Origin: Tessaracoccus sp. MC1679
GTDB lineage: Bacteria; Actinomycetota; Actinomycetes; Propionibacteriales; Propionibacteriaceae
DNA length: 64,000 nucleotides
Direction of reading: 5' to 3'
NCBI RefSeq assembly: GCF_014164775.1
Contig: NZ_JACJGB010000006.1
Location: 124,001 to 188,000, forward strand
The translations under genes and the position numbers were made by a program. The notes under the pieces were generated by a model. The model was not told the DNA's origin. It made no database searches and was given only the letters and a program-made list of their open reading frames with translations. This document shows, piece by piece, positions 16,037-24,128 of the stretch. Within the stretch, counting starts at the first letter, position 1. The number at the start of each line of letters is the position of its first letter.

Positions 16037-16489
16037 ATGAATCAGGACGTTCTGATCGCAATTCTGGTCACTGCATTGGCTGGAGCCATCGGCGGCTTTC
16101 TGGCCCGAGTGGTACCCAATGGCGTGGGCAAGAAGCCACTCAAGGACGCACCCGCTGAGGCTGGGACAGTTGTCTCAACTCTTGCGGGTGCCGCGGTTGC
16201 CGTCGCGGCTTTTCTCGCCACCGAGCCCATCTCTGCTGTCGCTGTATTCGCCACTGCCCCTCCCGTCGAGCCCGCCACCGTCTGGATGTTCACCTGGGGC
16301 GATGTGGTGAATGCCTTCGTGGCCGGCTTGGCAGGCATCAAACTGCTGCTCACGTACCAGGACTCGAAGACACTCCGAACTGCGTTGGGAGTGGCCGCAG
16401 CCCGTCCTCCGAGCCCCGATTTGGCCGCCGCGGTCACCGCGACGCCGCGTGAAGTTCTGGCGACCGCTCGCGGCACCAGCCATAACTGA
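16037..16489 (+). CDS. Small membrane protein upstream of patatin gene
   Basis: 150 residues, not recognised. Three hydrophobic stretches: about 5-26 (IAILVTALAGAIGGFLARVV), about 45-80 (TLAGAAVAVAAFLATEPI and following) and about 90-110 (VVNAFVAGLAGIKLLLTY). The C-terminus is soluble, Ala/Pro-rich. ATG 16037 with GGAGG upstream decides the start. Ends 27 bp before the patatin gene and shares its promoter, so the two probably act together; a membrane anchor, channel or immunity partner for the lipase are all possible. Base composition looks lower in GC than neighbouring genes. Confidence 0.7.
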   Translation: MNQDVLIAILVTALAGAIGGFLARVVPNGVGKKPLKDAPAEAGTVVSTLAGAAVAVAAFLATEPISAVAVFATAPPVEPATVWMFTWGDVVNAFVAGLAGIKLLLTYQDSKTLRTALGVAAARPPSPDLAAAVTATPREVLATARGTSHN

Positions 16490-16516
16490 CCAATTGTCGA
16501 GTGGGGGGAGAAGGCA

Positions 16517-18706
16517 ATGCCTGAGAAGGTACGGATTGCGCTGGTCATGAACGGTGGGGTGAGTCTCGCGGTGTGGATGGGGGGCGTGACTCACGAGATC
16601 GACAGGCTGCGCAACGCCACGGTGAATGACCTGAGCCCCTGGGGGGTAATCCTCGCTGCCGCCAAGAGGGAGGTCGAGGTTGACCTGATCGCCGGTAGCA
16701 GTGCAGGCGGACTGAATGGTGCCATGTTGGCCACTGCCATCGCACGAGGCGGAGAACTTCCTCTGCTGCTCGACATGTGGCGAGCGCAGGCACGACTCCA
16801 AGGAGGAAAGCTCCTTCGAAGCGATCCTGGAGAATCGCCGAACTCACTTCTCGACGGCGACTTCTTCAGTAAATCGCTCACCATCGTGATGAATGGGATC
16901 AGTGCTTCGCAACCCGGAGGCGCGGACGTCACTCTCATGGTGACGGCTTCAGCGCTCCAGGGGTCGAGCAGGGCCGTGATCGATGCTTGCGGCGAGAAAT
17001 TCGTTGCCTCCGACCATCGGCGGGTCTATCGATTCCGCAGGCGAAACGGCAAGAAAAAGTGGGATCAGATGCTTGGAGCCTTTACCCCATTGCCACTGGA
17101 CGAGTTCACACCCCCACCAGAAGGTATCCATCCACTGATAGTGGCCGCACGGGCATCGGCCGGGTTCCCCGTCGCGTTCGAACCCGTCCAGGAGACCCCG
17201 GCCCTGCACGCGCTCAACGTTGTGGATTCAGAAGGCGAGCCGGCATGGCTGATGGATGGCGGTGTCCTGGACAACGCACCATTCGGCCCCGTGCTTGACG
17301 AACTCATCGAACGGCCCCGCGGAGACGCTGGTCCCCGATGGGTGGTCTACGTCGTCCCGCATACCGATATCCCCGCCCTCCCTACACCTGCCGACCCGAA
17401 CCCCCGGCCCCCAGCGTGGAGCAATGTCCTGGGCGCGGTGCTCACGTTGAGCCGCGAATCCGACCTCCGTTCCGATGTGATGTCGGTCAGCGATCGACAC
17501 CGGTCGGCGCACAGCACCGTCGCACGCCCCGAAGAGCTGCTCGGCGACGGAGTTCCGGGGGTGAACTGGGCCGACGCAGTTGCGCTGGCTAAGGATCTGC
17601 TGCCCGTGTACCGTCGCACCACTGCGAAGGAGACTGCCACCGATGTCCTCGGCGCCGGGGCGGCCGGCAGCCCCGTGGCTGCTGTTTCCGTCGCCCCGGT
17701 CTCGATTGATGCGGTCCTGGCGCTCAACCCGTTCTGGATCGCCACGAGCTTGAGTCCAACACGACTCATCGGCGGCAACCCACAGTGGCAGTGGGGCGTC
17801 GGCCGGGCCAAGCAGATGGCTACCTGGATCTCGCGGGCAGTTCGACAGCTCGATCTGGAACCGGCGGAAGCGGAGGTGGCGCTGGCGCAGATTGTCGCGC
17901 TGCAGGAGGATCTACTGGCGCTCCACGAGGGGTTCTCTGCGCTGCACTCGGAAGCATTCGCCGCGCCCGAGCCGATCGTGGGCAACCTCGTCGGGTTCAA
18001 CGAGGCCGTTCAGGAGTCCCCGCTGCTGCCTGCACTCACCACCACGATGAGCAGCCTCGTCAACGTGTGGGAGACGTCCGCCGGCCTCAACGGTGGGGAG
18101 GGCATGCAGCGGCTCCTCACCGTCGAAGTCTTGAGTCATGCGCTGTCCTGGGGGCAACCCATGACCCCGCCCTTCGATCTGGTGCTCCTGGGGCCCAAGA
18201 CGCCCGACGGACCGTGGTTGAGCCCCTATGAGATGCGCCCCAGCCTCTCCAAGCTCGACGGGTGGCCCAACCCGAAGTTGTACGGCGACCGCTTCATGAA
18301 CTTCGGGGCGTTCGGCCGGGACAGCTTCAAGGAGTGGGACTGGATGTGGGGTCGGCTCGACGGAGCCATCACGCTGGCGAAGGCGCTGCTGCCGGACTCC
18401 TTGTCGGACGAAGCGACGTCAGCACTGATCACTCCCTTGGTTGACGAGATTCTCAGCGCCTGCGAGATGGATCTGAGCGCGGTGTACGACCACTGTGTCG
18501 AGGTTCTGTCGATGAAGCCGTCAGCACTGATTGCGTCCTCCCGCGACTCGGAAGAGACAGATCTCGAGCTGTTGATCGACCGCGCGGCGAGGATGCTGAC
18601 AGAACATCAGATCGTGACCAGTCTGACGCTGCGTCAACGCCTGGCCACGCGAGGTGCAGTCTGGTGGCTGTCCCGGAAGGCGAAGCGAGCCGCCCGCAAG
18701 CCCTGA
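16517..18706 (+). CDS. Patatin-like phospholipase with large C-terminal region (DUF3376 type)
   Basis: 729 residues. Oxyanion-hole loop MNGGVSLAVWMGG (11-23), nucleophile elbow GSSAGG with S62, and the dyad aspartate D247 in MDGGVLDNAPF are all intact, so an active lipid acyl hydrolase is expected. The remaining 450 residues match the general form of actinobacterial patatins with a DUF3376 domain (family assignment inferred). No signal peptide; it probably acts at the inner face of the membrane, possibly with the small membrane protein encoded just upstream. Patatins serve in anti-phage systems as well as lipid metabolism, but no nucleotide cyclase or sensor gene lies nearby. GC looks lower than in flanking genes. 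Confidence 0.85.
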   Translation: MPEKVRIALVMNGGVSLAVWMGGVTHEIDRLRNATVNDLSPWGVILAAAKREVEVDLIAGSSAGGLNGAMLATAIARGGELPLLLDMWRAQARLQGGKLLRSDPGESPNSLLDGDFFSKSLTIVMNGISASQPGGADVTLMVTASALQGSSRAVIDACGEKFVASDHRRVYRFRRRNGKKKWDQMLGAFTPLPLDEFTPPPEGIHPLIVAARASAGFPVAFEPVQETPALHALNVVDSEGEPAWLMDGGVLDNAPFGPVLDELIERPRGDAGPRWVVYVVPHTDIPALPTPADPNPRPPAWSNVLGAVLTLSRESDLRSDVMSVSDRHRSAHSTVARPEELLGDGVPGVNWADAVALAKDLLPVYRRTTAKETATDVLGAGAAGSPVAAVSVAPVSIDAVLALNPFWIATSLSPTRLIGGNPQWQWGVGRAKQMATWISRAVRQLDLEPAEAEVALAQIVALQEDLLALHEGFSALHSEAFAAPEPIVGNLVGFNEAVQESPLLPALTTTMSSLVNVWETSAGLNGGEGMQRLLTVEVLSHALSWGQPMTPPFDLVLLGPKTPDGPWLSPYEMRPSLSKLDGWPNPKLYGDRFMNFGAFGRDSFKEWDWMWGRLDGAITLAKALLPDSLSDEATSALITPLVDEILSACEMDLSAVYDHCVEVLSMKPSALIASSRDSEETDLELLIDRAARMLTEHQIVTSLTLRQRLATRGAVWWLSRKAKRAARKP

Positions 18707-18815
18707 TTACCCCGCAGGCATAGGTCCTTGCCAACGGCGTTTGCTGCTTCGACCGAGATCCTATTGCCGTACGACTGTTCGATTATCACGATTGGGTAAC
18801 AGTGCCTCCCCGTGC

Positions 18816-18844
18816 TTGGATTGGTGCTTGTGTTCGATTAAAAT
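18816..18844 (+). promoter_or_regulatory. Promoter of the second DUF222-HNH gene (leaderless)
   Basis: TTGGAT (18816-18821), 17-bp spacer, TAAAAT (18839-18844), then six bases to the ATG at 18851. Mirrors the promoter of copy 1. Homology between the two copies extends upstream to about 18776. Confidence 0.75.
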
Positions 18845-18850
18845 GGGGGC

Positions 18851-20227
18851 ATGCATCAACGGCGGCTCACCACGGATCAGGCGCTCGATGCGCTGGAGTC
18901 CACGCTGTCGCAGGTGGATCACGCCGAGCGCGCAGGGCTGGATGCCCCGGCGAGGCTGCGGTTGATGCAGCGTGCGCGGCGGCTGTCGGAGCGAGTGGGG
19001 ACGCTGGCCCTCGTGCTGACCGACGAAGCCAACCGGGCGCAGGCGTCCATGCGGGCGGCCGGCACGCCGTTGACGTCGTTTCTGGCGGTGTCGGAGCAGC
19101 GTGACACGAAAGAAGCCGCAGCGCAGGTCTTCCAGGCGCGGGATGTCGCGGCCCACTCCCATGTGAAGCAGGCGGCGCTCGACGGCGAGGTGTCTCCGGC
19201 GCATGCCGTGGCCATCTCGAAGGGCATGGCAGAGCTTCCGGCCTCGCTGACCGCGGAGCAGCTGGAGCGAGCGCAGGAGGCGTTCCTCGGACGGGCAGGC
19301 ACCACCACACCGCGGGAGTTGTCGAAGCTGGCGCCGCTGGTCCTGGCCGAGGTTGCGCCGGAACAGGTGCCCACCCGGGAACAGCTGGTCGCGGATATGG
19401 AGGCCCAGGCCCGGCGGGCGAAGGCGAAGCGCTCATTCTCCTACGGGGACGACGGCGACGGCTCGGTGTGGTTCAGGGGGTCGCTGCCCGCGGTGGACGC
19501 GGCACCGTTGATCGCCACCGTCGAGGCCTACGTCCAGGCGGATCGACGAGCGGCGCGAGATCGGCTCACCGGTGTCCGTTCGCTGCGCCCCGGGCCGCAG
19601 CTACTGCGCGATCACGCGGCCGCAGACCAGGGCCGCACGCCGGAGCAGCGCCGCGCCGATGCTTTCACCACCCTGGTCGGCGAGCACCGCGGGGCCCCGA
19701 CTGTCGCGGGAGACCGGCCCCGGATCGTGGTCACCATCCAGGAATCCGACCTCCGCGGTCGCGCCGAAGCCGTCGGCGTGCTGGCCTCGGGCACGAAGAT
19801 CTCCGCCGGGGAGCTGCGTCGCCTGTGCTGCGACGCAGACCTCACGCCCGTGGTGCTCGGCGGCGGGTCTGAGGTGCTGGACCTCGGCCTCACTGAGCGC
19901 CTCGTCAGCCGCGGCCTCCGCAAAGCGCTGACCATCCGCGACGGTGGCTGCATCTTCCCCAACTGCACGGCACCAGACACAGCCTGCGAAGCCCATCACG
20001 TGATCCCCTGGTACCTCGGCGGGCCAACCTCGATGGGAAACCTGGTCTTGTTATGCGCCCACCACCACGCCGTCGTGGAGCCACAACGCTTCAACGACGC
20101 GGCGGACCAATGGACCATCACGTTCGATCCGGTCACCCGCAACCCGATGATCTCGCCGACGAAACGAATGCGGCTGTATCTGCACGGTCGTGATCGACGG
20201 CCGGGCGAGGTCCACCGTCGGCCTTAG
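18851..20227 (+). CDS. DUF222 / HNH endonuclease-domain protein (copy 2)
   Basis: 458 residues, the same length as the copy at 9803-11179 and nearly identical in most blocks, including KRSFSYGDDGDGSVWFRGSL, the CIFPNC zinc pair and EAHHVIPWYLGG. Differences cluster in the N-terminal half and in the last dozen residues. The two genes form direct repeats of about 1.45 kb (promoters included) that bracket 7.6 kb, so recombination between them could delete or duplicate the intervening genes. Function as for copy 1: presumed nuclease, no known target. Confidence 0.92.
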   Translation: MHQRRLTTDQALDALESTLSQVDHAERAGLDAPARLRLMQRARRLSERVGTLALVLTDEANRAQASMRAAGTPLTSFLAVSEQRDTKEAAAQVFQARDVAAHSHVKQAALDGEVSPAHAVAISKGMAELPASLTAEQLERAQEAFLGRAGTTTPRELSKLAPLVLAEVAPEQVPTREQLVADMEAQARRAKAKRSFSYGDDGDGSVWFRGSLPAVDAAPLIATVEAYVQADRRAARDRLTGVRSLRPGPQLLRDHAAADQGRTPEQRRADAFTTLVGEHRGAPTVAGDRPRIVVTIQESDLRGRAEAVGVLASGTKISAGELRRLCCDADLTPVVLGGGSEVLDLGLTERLVSRGLRKALTIRDGGCIFPNCTAPDTACEAHHVIPWYLGGPTSMGNLVLLCAHHHAVVEPQRFNDAADQWTITFDPVTRNPMISPTKRMRLYLHGRDRRPGEVHRRP

Positions 20228-20859
20228 GACCCGGCCGCCCGGGTCTGAACGCGCGCGACACGACCCTTCGAGACAGCCGACGGTCGCTCCGCGACGCCGG
20301 CCTCCTCAGGGAGCGGGTGCAGGGCCGACCTTCGCGACGCCGGCCTCCTCAGGGAGCGGTGCAGGGCCGACCTTCGCGACGCCGGCCTCCTCAGAGGGCA
20401 GGCAGGAACCCGATGGCACTTCGCCTGCGAGGGTGCGTTACGACCCTTCGAGACAGGGCCACGCCGCTCCGCGGGTGGGCCCCTCCTCAGGGAGCGGGAA
20501 TGAGCCCCCGCGGTGCCTCAGCCAGGGGGTCTTGAAGGTCGCGTTTCAGAGGCTTCGAGGCCGCTGCGCGGCACCTCAGCCAGCGGTAGGGGCCCTGCGC
20601 TGTACCTCAACCAGCGGTGATGGGCTGGTCCGGAAGGTCACGTTTCATAGGCTTCGAGGCCGCTGCGCGGCACCTCAGCCAGCGGTGGGGGTGCCTCAGC
20701 CAGGGGGAAGGCGGTCTGAAAGGTCACGTTTCATAGGCTTCGAGGCCGCTGCGCGGCACCTCAGCCAGCGGGAATGGGCAGCTCGGCCTGCGGGAAAGGG
20801 GCCCTGCGCCGTACCTCAGCCAGCGGAAAAGGGCAGCTCCGCCGGCGGGAAAGGTCTCG
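20228..20859. repeat. Array of family A and B extragenic palindromic repeats
   Basis: 632 bp without a gene. Family B units: 20260-20317 (starting ACGACCCTTCGAGAC), two 42-bp tandem units ending about 20359 and 20398 (GACCTTCGCGACGCCGGCC), and 20440-20498. Family A units: 20550-20586, 20649-20685 and 20735-20771, the last two preceded by GGTCACGTTTCATA. Truncated A tails (CCTCAGCCAG) fill 20590-20830. Open frames across it are repeat artefacts. Confidence 0.85.
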
Positions 20860-21897
20860 TCAGCGGTTGGTGGCTTCCACCCAGCGGTCGAGGGTCGAGG
20901 CGGCGGCGCCGGAGTCGACGGCGTCCTGGGCCGCCTTGAGAGGCTCGCGCATCTGGTCCACCAGCGGCAGCACCGTCGAGATCCCCCGATACGCCAACAA
21001 GGCCGCGGCCGCGTTCAACACAACGATGTCGCGCACCGGGCCCGGCTTGCCGGCCAGCATGTCCCTGGCCACCTGCGCGTTGTGCGGCGCGTCACCGCCG
21101 TGAAGGTCGTGCGGTGCCGCCGGCTCCAGGCCGAGCTCCTCCGGGTTCAGCACCGTGCGGTGCACCCGCCCCTCAGAGATCATCCACACGTCAGACTCCG
21201 ACGTGGTGGTCAACTCGTCCAATCCGTCGAACCCGCGGAACACCATGCCCCGCGTGCCGCGCTCGGCGAGCACCCGCGCGATCACCGGGGCCACGTCGTC
21301 GTTGGCCACACCCAACGCCATCGCCCGCGGCCGGGCCGGGTTGGCCAGCGGGCCGAGGAAGTTGAAGGTGGTCTGGATCCCCAGCGCCTTGCGCACCCCC
21401 GCCACGTTCTTCATCGCCGGGTGGTAGAGCTGCGCGAAGAGGAACACGATTCCCACCTCGTCGAGGATCAGCGCCTGCTTCGCGGGCTCGACGTCAATCC
21501 GCACCCCCAGCGCCTCCAGGGTGTCCGCGGTGCCCGCCATCGACGACGCCGCCCGCGACCCGTGCTTGACCACCTTCGCGCCCGCACCAGCAGCGACGAT
21601 GGCGGCCATCGTCGAGATGTTGACGGTGTTGGCGCGGTCGCCCCCGGTGCCCACGATGTCCACCGCGTCAGGATCCAGCGCGATGGGCAGCGCGTTGGCG
21701 AGCATCGCGTCCGCCAGACCTGCGATCTCGTCCTCGGACTCGCCCTTCGCGCGCAATGCCGTCAGCAGCGCCGCGATCTGCACCTCGGAGGCGCGACCCG
21801 CGAGGATCTCGTTCAGCGCCCAGGTGGCTGCGGTGGACTCAAGGCCCTCGCTGCGCACCAGGCCGGTCAGGATGTCGGGCCAGGTGTAGCCCGACAT
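20860..21897 (-). CDS. trpD: Anthranilate phosphoribosyltransferase
   Basis: 345 residues, full family length. Transfers phosphoribosyl from PRPP to anthranilate in tryptophan synthesis. PRPP-binding GTGGD (83-87), VNISTMAAIVAAGAGAKVVKHGSR and NFLGPLANPA are diagnostic. It is the last gene of a three-gene minus-strand unit (ctaG-like, pseudo-receiver, trpD); its ATG overlaps the previous stop by one base, showing translational coupling. No other trp gene is near. Placement of trpD beside ctaE-qcrCAB is as in mycobacteria. Confidence 0.96.
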   Translation of the reverse strand: MSGYTWPDILTGLVRSEGLESTAATWALNEILAGRASEVQIAALLTALRAKGESEDEIAGLADAMLANALPIALDPDAVDIVGTGGDRANTVNISTMAAIVAAGAGAKVVKHGSRAASSMAGTADTLEALGVRIDVEPAKQALILDEVGIVFLFAQLYHPAMKNVAGVRKALGIQTTFNFLGPLANPARPRAMALGVANDDVAPVIARVLAERGTRGMVFRGFDGLDELTTTSESDVWMISEGRVHRTVLNPEELGLEPAAPHDLHGGDAPHNAQVARDMLAGKPGPVRDIVVLNAAAALLAYRGISTVLPLVDQMREPLKAAQDAVDSGAAASTLDRWVEATNR

Positions 21898-22304
21898 CAG
21901 CCGACCTGCGCCAACCGGGCGCGGATCAGGTTGGCCGCCTGGACGGGCATGGTGACCGGGTCGATCGGGAATGGGGCCACGGCCTCAGCACGCGCCCAGG
22001 ACGCCAACCAGGCGTCCGCCTCGCGGGAGACCAGCAGCATCACCGGAGGACAGTCGGCGTACTCCTCCTTCACCTGGTGCGCCAGGCCGAACCCGCCCGA
22101 GGGCTGGGCGTTGCCGTCGAAGATCATCACCGCGTAGTCCGTGCCGGCGTCCAGCGTGCGCAGCAGCGCACCCTGGGTGGCGACCTCGAAGATCTCGATC
22201 GGCGGCAGATCGCGGGCGACGCTGCTGCCCAGGGTCAGCCGGACCTGTTCGCGCACCGTTCGGTCGTCGGAGAACACCAGCACCTTCGCGGTGGCTTCGC
22301 TCAT
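21897..22304 (-). CDS. Response-regulator-like receiver domain protein (lacks the conserved lysine)
   Basis: 135 residues, a stand-alone CheY-like fold. Acidic pair D13/D14, a putative phosphoacceptor D63 (YAVMIFDGN) and S93 after the fourth strand are present. The Lys-Pro of active receivers is replaced (A110-P111, VAPFPIDP), so phosphorylation or its read-out may be altered. No output domain and no kinase nearby. Start ATG overlaps the stop of the ctaG-like gene by four bases (ATGA), and its stop overlaps the trpD start. The context suggests a role tied to respiration or simply co-expression; unknown. Confidence 0.75.
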   Translation of the reverse strand: MSEATAKVLVFSDDRTVREQVRLTLGSSVARDLPPIEIFEVATQGALLRTLDAGTDYAVMIFDGNAQPSGGFGLAHQVKEEYADCPPVMLLVSREADAWLASWARAEAVAPFPIDPVTMPVQAANLIRARLAQVG

Positions 22305-23302
22305 CTTGGGTCTTCCTTCGCGTTGTCGCCGACAACCGTCGGCCGAGGATCCTTCTGGGGGTCATCGTAGCCAAGACCCGGCCGCCTGGTGCGCTGGGCC
22401 TCCTCCCGGTCCAGGGCCCTGTCCACCCGCTTGGCCTCCCGGTTGGAGTCCTTGATCCATTGGATGAAGATCGTGATCATGGCCGCGAACATCGTGATGT
22501 CCCCCGTGGCCCACATCAGTCCCCCCGCCCAGGACTGATCCTCCATCGGCGACAACCCCCACGACCGCTCAAAGGCCAGGTACCACTCCTCCGCGATCAG
22601 CCGCGTCGAGCCCATGATCGTCACGCCCAGGAAAGCGTGGAACGGCATCGTGAGCAGGAACAGCAGGATCCGGATGGGATACGGCATCTTGATCGGCACC
22701 GGATCCACCCCCAGCAGCGGGAAGAAGAACAGGCAGCCCAGAGTGATCAGGTAGAAGTGCAGGAAATCGTGCCAGAAGTCGTTCTGCAGCGTGATCTCGT
22801 ACCAGCCCGACATGTACAGCGCGAACGGGCTGGCCACCATCAGCCCCGTGGTGAGCGGCGGAAACAGCAGCACCTTCGCCACCGTCGAATGCAGCACCGC
22901 CAACAGCCAGCCCCGCTGCCGCTTCGGGAGGGTGCGCAGCGCCAGGGTGGCCGGCGCCCCGAACACCAGGAACACGGGCGCGATCATGTTCAGCAGCATG
23001 TGCTGGAGCATGTGCACCCAGAACAGCACCGTGTCGTAGACGCCCAGGAAACTGAAGATGGCCACCGCGATGGTGCCCAACCCGAGTCCGACGAATGACA
23101 CGGTGCGCATGACCGGCCACCGGTCACCGCGACGGTGCAGCGTCCACACGCCCCACAGGTACAGGCCGCCCACGACGAGCAGGCCCAGCACCGCGTAGAG
23201 CGGGAATTCCCAGGCGGTGAAGTAGCGCGCACCCACCAGCGGAATGATGTCGTCGTCGGGCTTGGCGTGCAGCGGAAGTGCGGCCAAAGCCTGGACAAAC
23301 AT
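22301..23302 (-). CDS. Cytochrome c oxidase assembly factor, caa3-type CtaG family membrane protein
   Basis: 333 residues with about seven hydrophobic helices. FWVHMLQHMLLNMIAPVFLV with paired His residues and the DFWHDFLHFYLI helix are typical of the caa3_CtaG family, which helps deliver copper to heme-copper oxidases. The cytosolic C-terminus is charged (REAKRVDRALDREEAQR). ATG 23302 is preceded by GATAAT on the minus strand (23314-23309) with a six-base gap, so a leaderless mRNA is likely. The longer open frame to 24145 is antisense to ctaE. Divergent from ctaE, consistent with an oxidase role. Confidence 0.85.
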   Translation of the reverse strand: MFVQALAALPLHAKPDDDIIPLVGARYFTAWEFPLYAVLGLLVVGGLYLWGVWTLHRRGDRWPVMRTVSFVGLGLGTIAVAIFSFLGVYDTVLFWVHMLQHMLLNMIAPVFLVFGAPATLALRTLPKRQRGWLLAVLHSTVAKVLLFPPLTTGLMVASPFALYMSGWYEITLQNDFWHDFLHFYLITLGCLFFFPLLGVDPVPIKMPYPIRILLFLLTMPFHAFLGVTIMGSTRLIAEEWYLAFERSWGLSPMEDQSWAGGLMWATGDITMFAAMITIFIQWIKDSNREAKRVDRALDREEAQRTRRPGLGYDDPQKDPRPTVVGDNAKEDPR

Positions 23303-23340
23303 GCGCGGATTATCGCATGCCCCTCCGCCGCGAAACCAGG

Positions 23341-23350
23341 GGGGTACCCC
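23341..23350. promoter_or_regulatory. GGGGTACCCC palindrome between ctaG-like and ctaE
   Basis: A perfect 10-bp palindrome in the 99-bp divergent promoter region. It could be an operator for a metal-responsive regulator, but the arm order differs from the known CsoR consensus, so this is only a candidate. Confidence 0.3.
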
Positions 23351-23401
23351 TAATCCGGCCGCTGGCGTGACCTCAACGGGTTTTACCGCAATAATGACCT
23401 C

Positions 23402-24106
23402 GTGGCGACCAATCATGACACCCTCATCGCACCGACGGAGCTGCCCACGGGCGCACTCCACGCTGTCCCCTCCGCACGACTGAACAAGCCGATGGGCAGG
23501 CCGGACACGGTCGCCGTCGGCACCATCGTGTGGCTCGCGAGCGAGCTGATGTTCTTCGCAGCCCTGTTCGCCGCCTACTTCTGGATCCGCAGCATCACCA
23601 ACGACGCCGCGGCCGCCGCCGGGGTGACGTCGCTGTGGGACGCCAACACGGTGCACCTGGACACCACCTTCGCCGCCATCAACACCGCCATCCTGGTGCT
23701 GTCGTCGGTCACCTGCCAGCTCGCCGCAAACGCGGCCGAGGCCGGCCGGGTGTCTGGCTCCTGGCTCAACCCCATCAAGTGGGGCATGCGGCAGGGCTTC
23801 ATCGTCACCGCCACCCTGGGCTCCATCTTCGTCGCCGGCCAGGTGTGGGAGTACTTCACCCTCTTCGGCGAGGGCTTCACCATCTCCACCAACCAGTACT
23901 GGTCCGTGTTCTTCCTCGCCACCGGCTTCCACGGCCTCCACGTCATCGGCGGCATCGTCGCCTTCTGGTTCATCCTGGCGCGCTCCTACATGACGCGCAC
24001 CCACACCCACGAGCAGACCGTCGGCGCCCACGTCGTGTCCTACTACTGGCACTTCGTCGACGTGATCTGGATCCTGCTCTTCGGCGTCCTCTACTTCCTC
24101 CGCTGA
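23402..24106 (+). CDS. ctaE: Cytochrome c oxidase subunit III
   Basis: 234 residues, about five transmembrane helices (VAVGTIVWLASELMFFAALF, GFIVTATLGSIFVAGQVWEY, GFHGLHVIGGIVAFWFIL, YYWHFVDVIWILLFGVLYF). Part of the aa3 oxidase that joins the bc1 complex in actinobacterial supercomplexes; it lies 22 bp before qcrC. I use the GTG at 23402; a -10-like AATAAT ends about seven bases upstream, so it may be leaderless. Same order (ctaE-qcrCAB) as in mycobacteria and corynebacteria. Confidence 0.96.
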   Translation: MATNHDTLIAPTELPTGALHAVPSARLNKPMGRPDTVAVGTIVWLASELMFFAALFAAYFWIRSITNDAAAAAGVTSLWDANTVHLDTTFAAINTAILVLSSVTCQLAANAAEAGRVSGSWLNPIKWGMRQGFIVTATLGSIFVAGQVWEYFTLFGEGFTISTNQYWSVFFLATGFHGLHVIGGIVAFWFILARSYMTRTHTHEQTVGAHVVSYYWHFVDVIWILLFGVLYFLR

Positions 24107-24128
24107 CCGCACTAGACCTGGAGACACC

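Noticed and set aside
16517-18706. CBASS effector (CapV-like patatin)
   Set aside because: No nucleotide cyclase, HORMA or ubiquitin-like gene nearby; only a small membrane protein accompanies it.
20228-20859. CRISPR-like array
   Set aside because: Repeats are palindromic and unequally spaced, spacers are not uniform, and no cas gene is present.
23341-23350. CsoR copper operator
   Set aside because: The palindrome has GGGG before CCCC, the reverse of the usual arrangement, and no csoR gene is near. Kept only as an unnamed palindrome.
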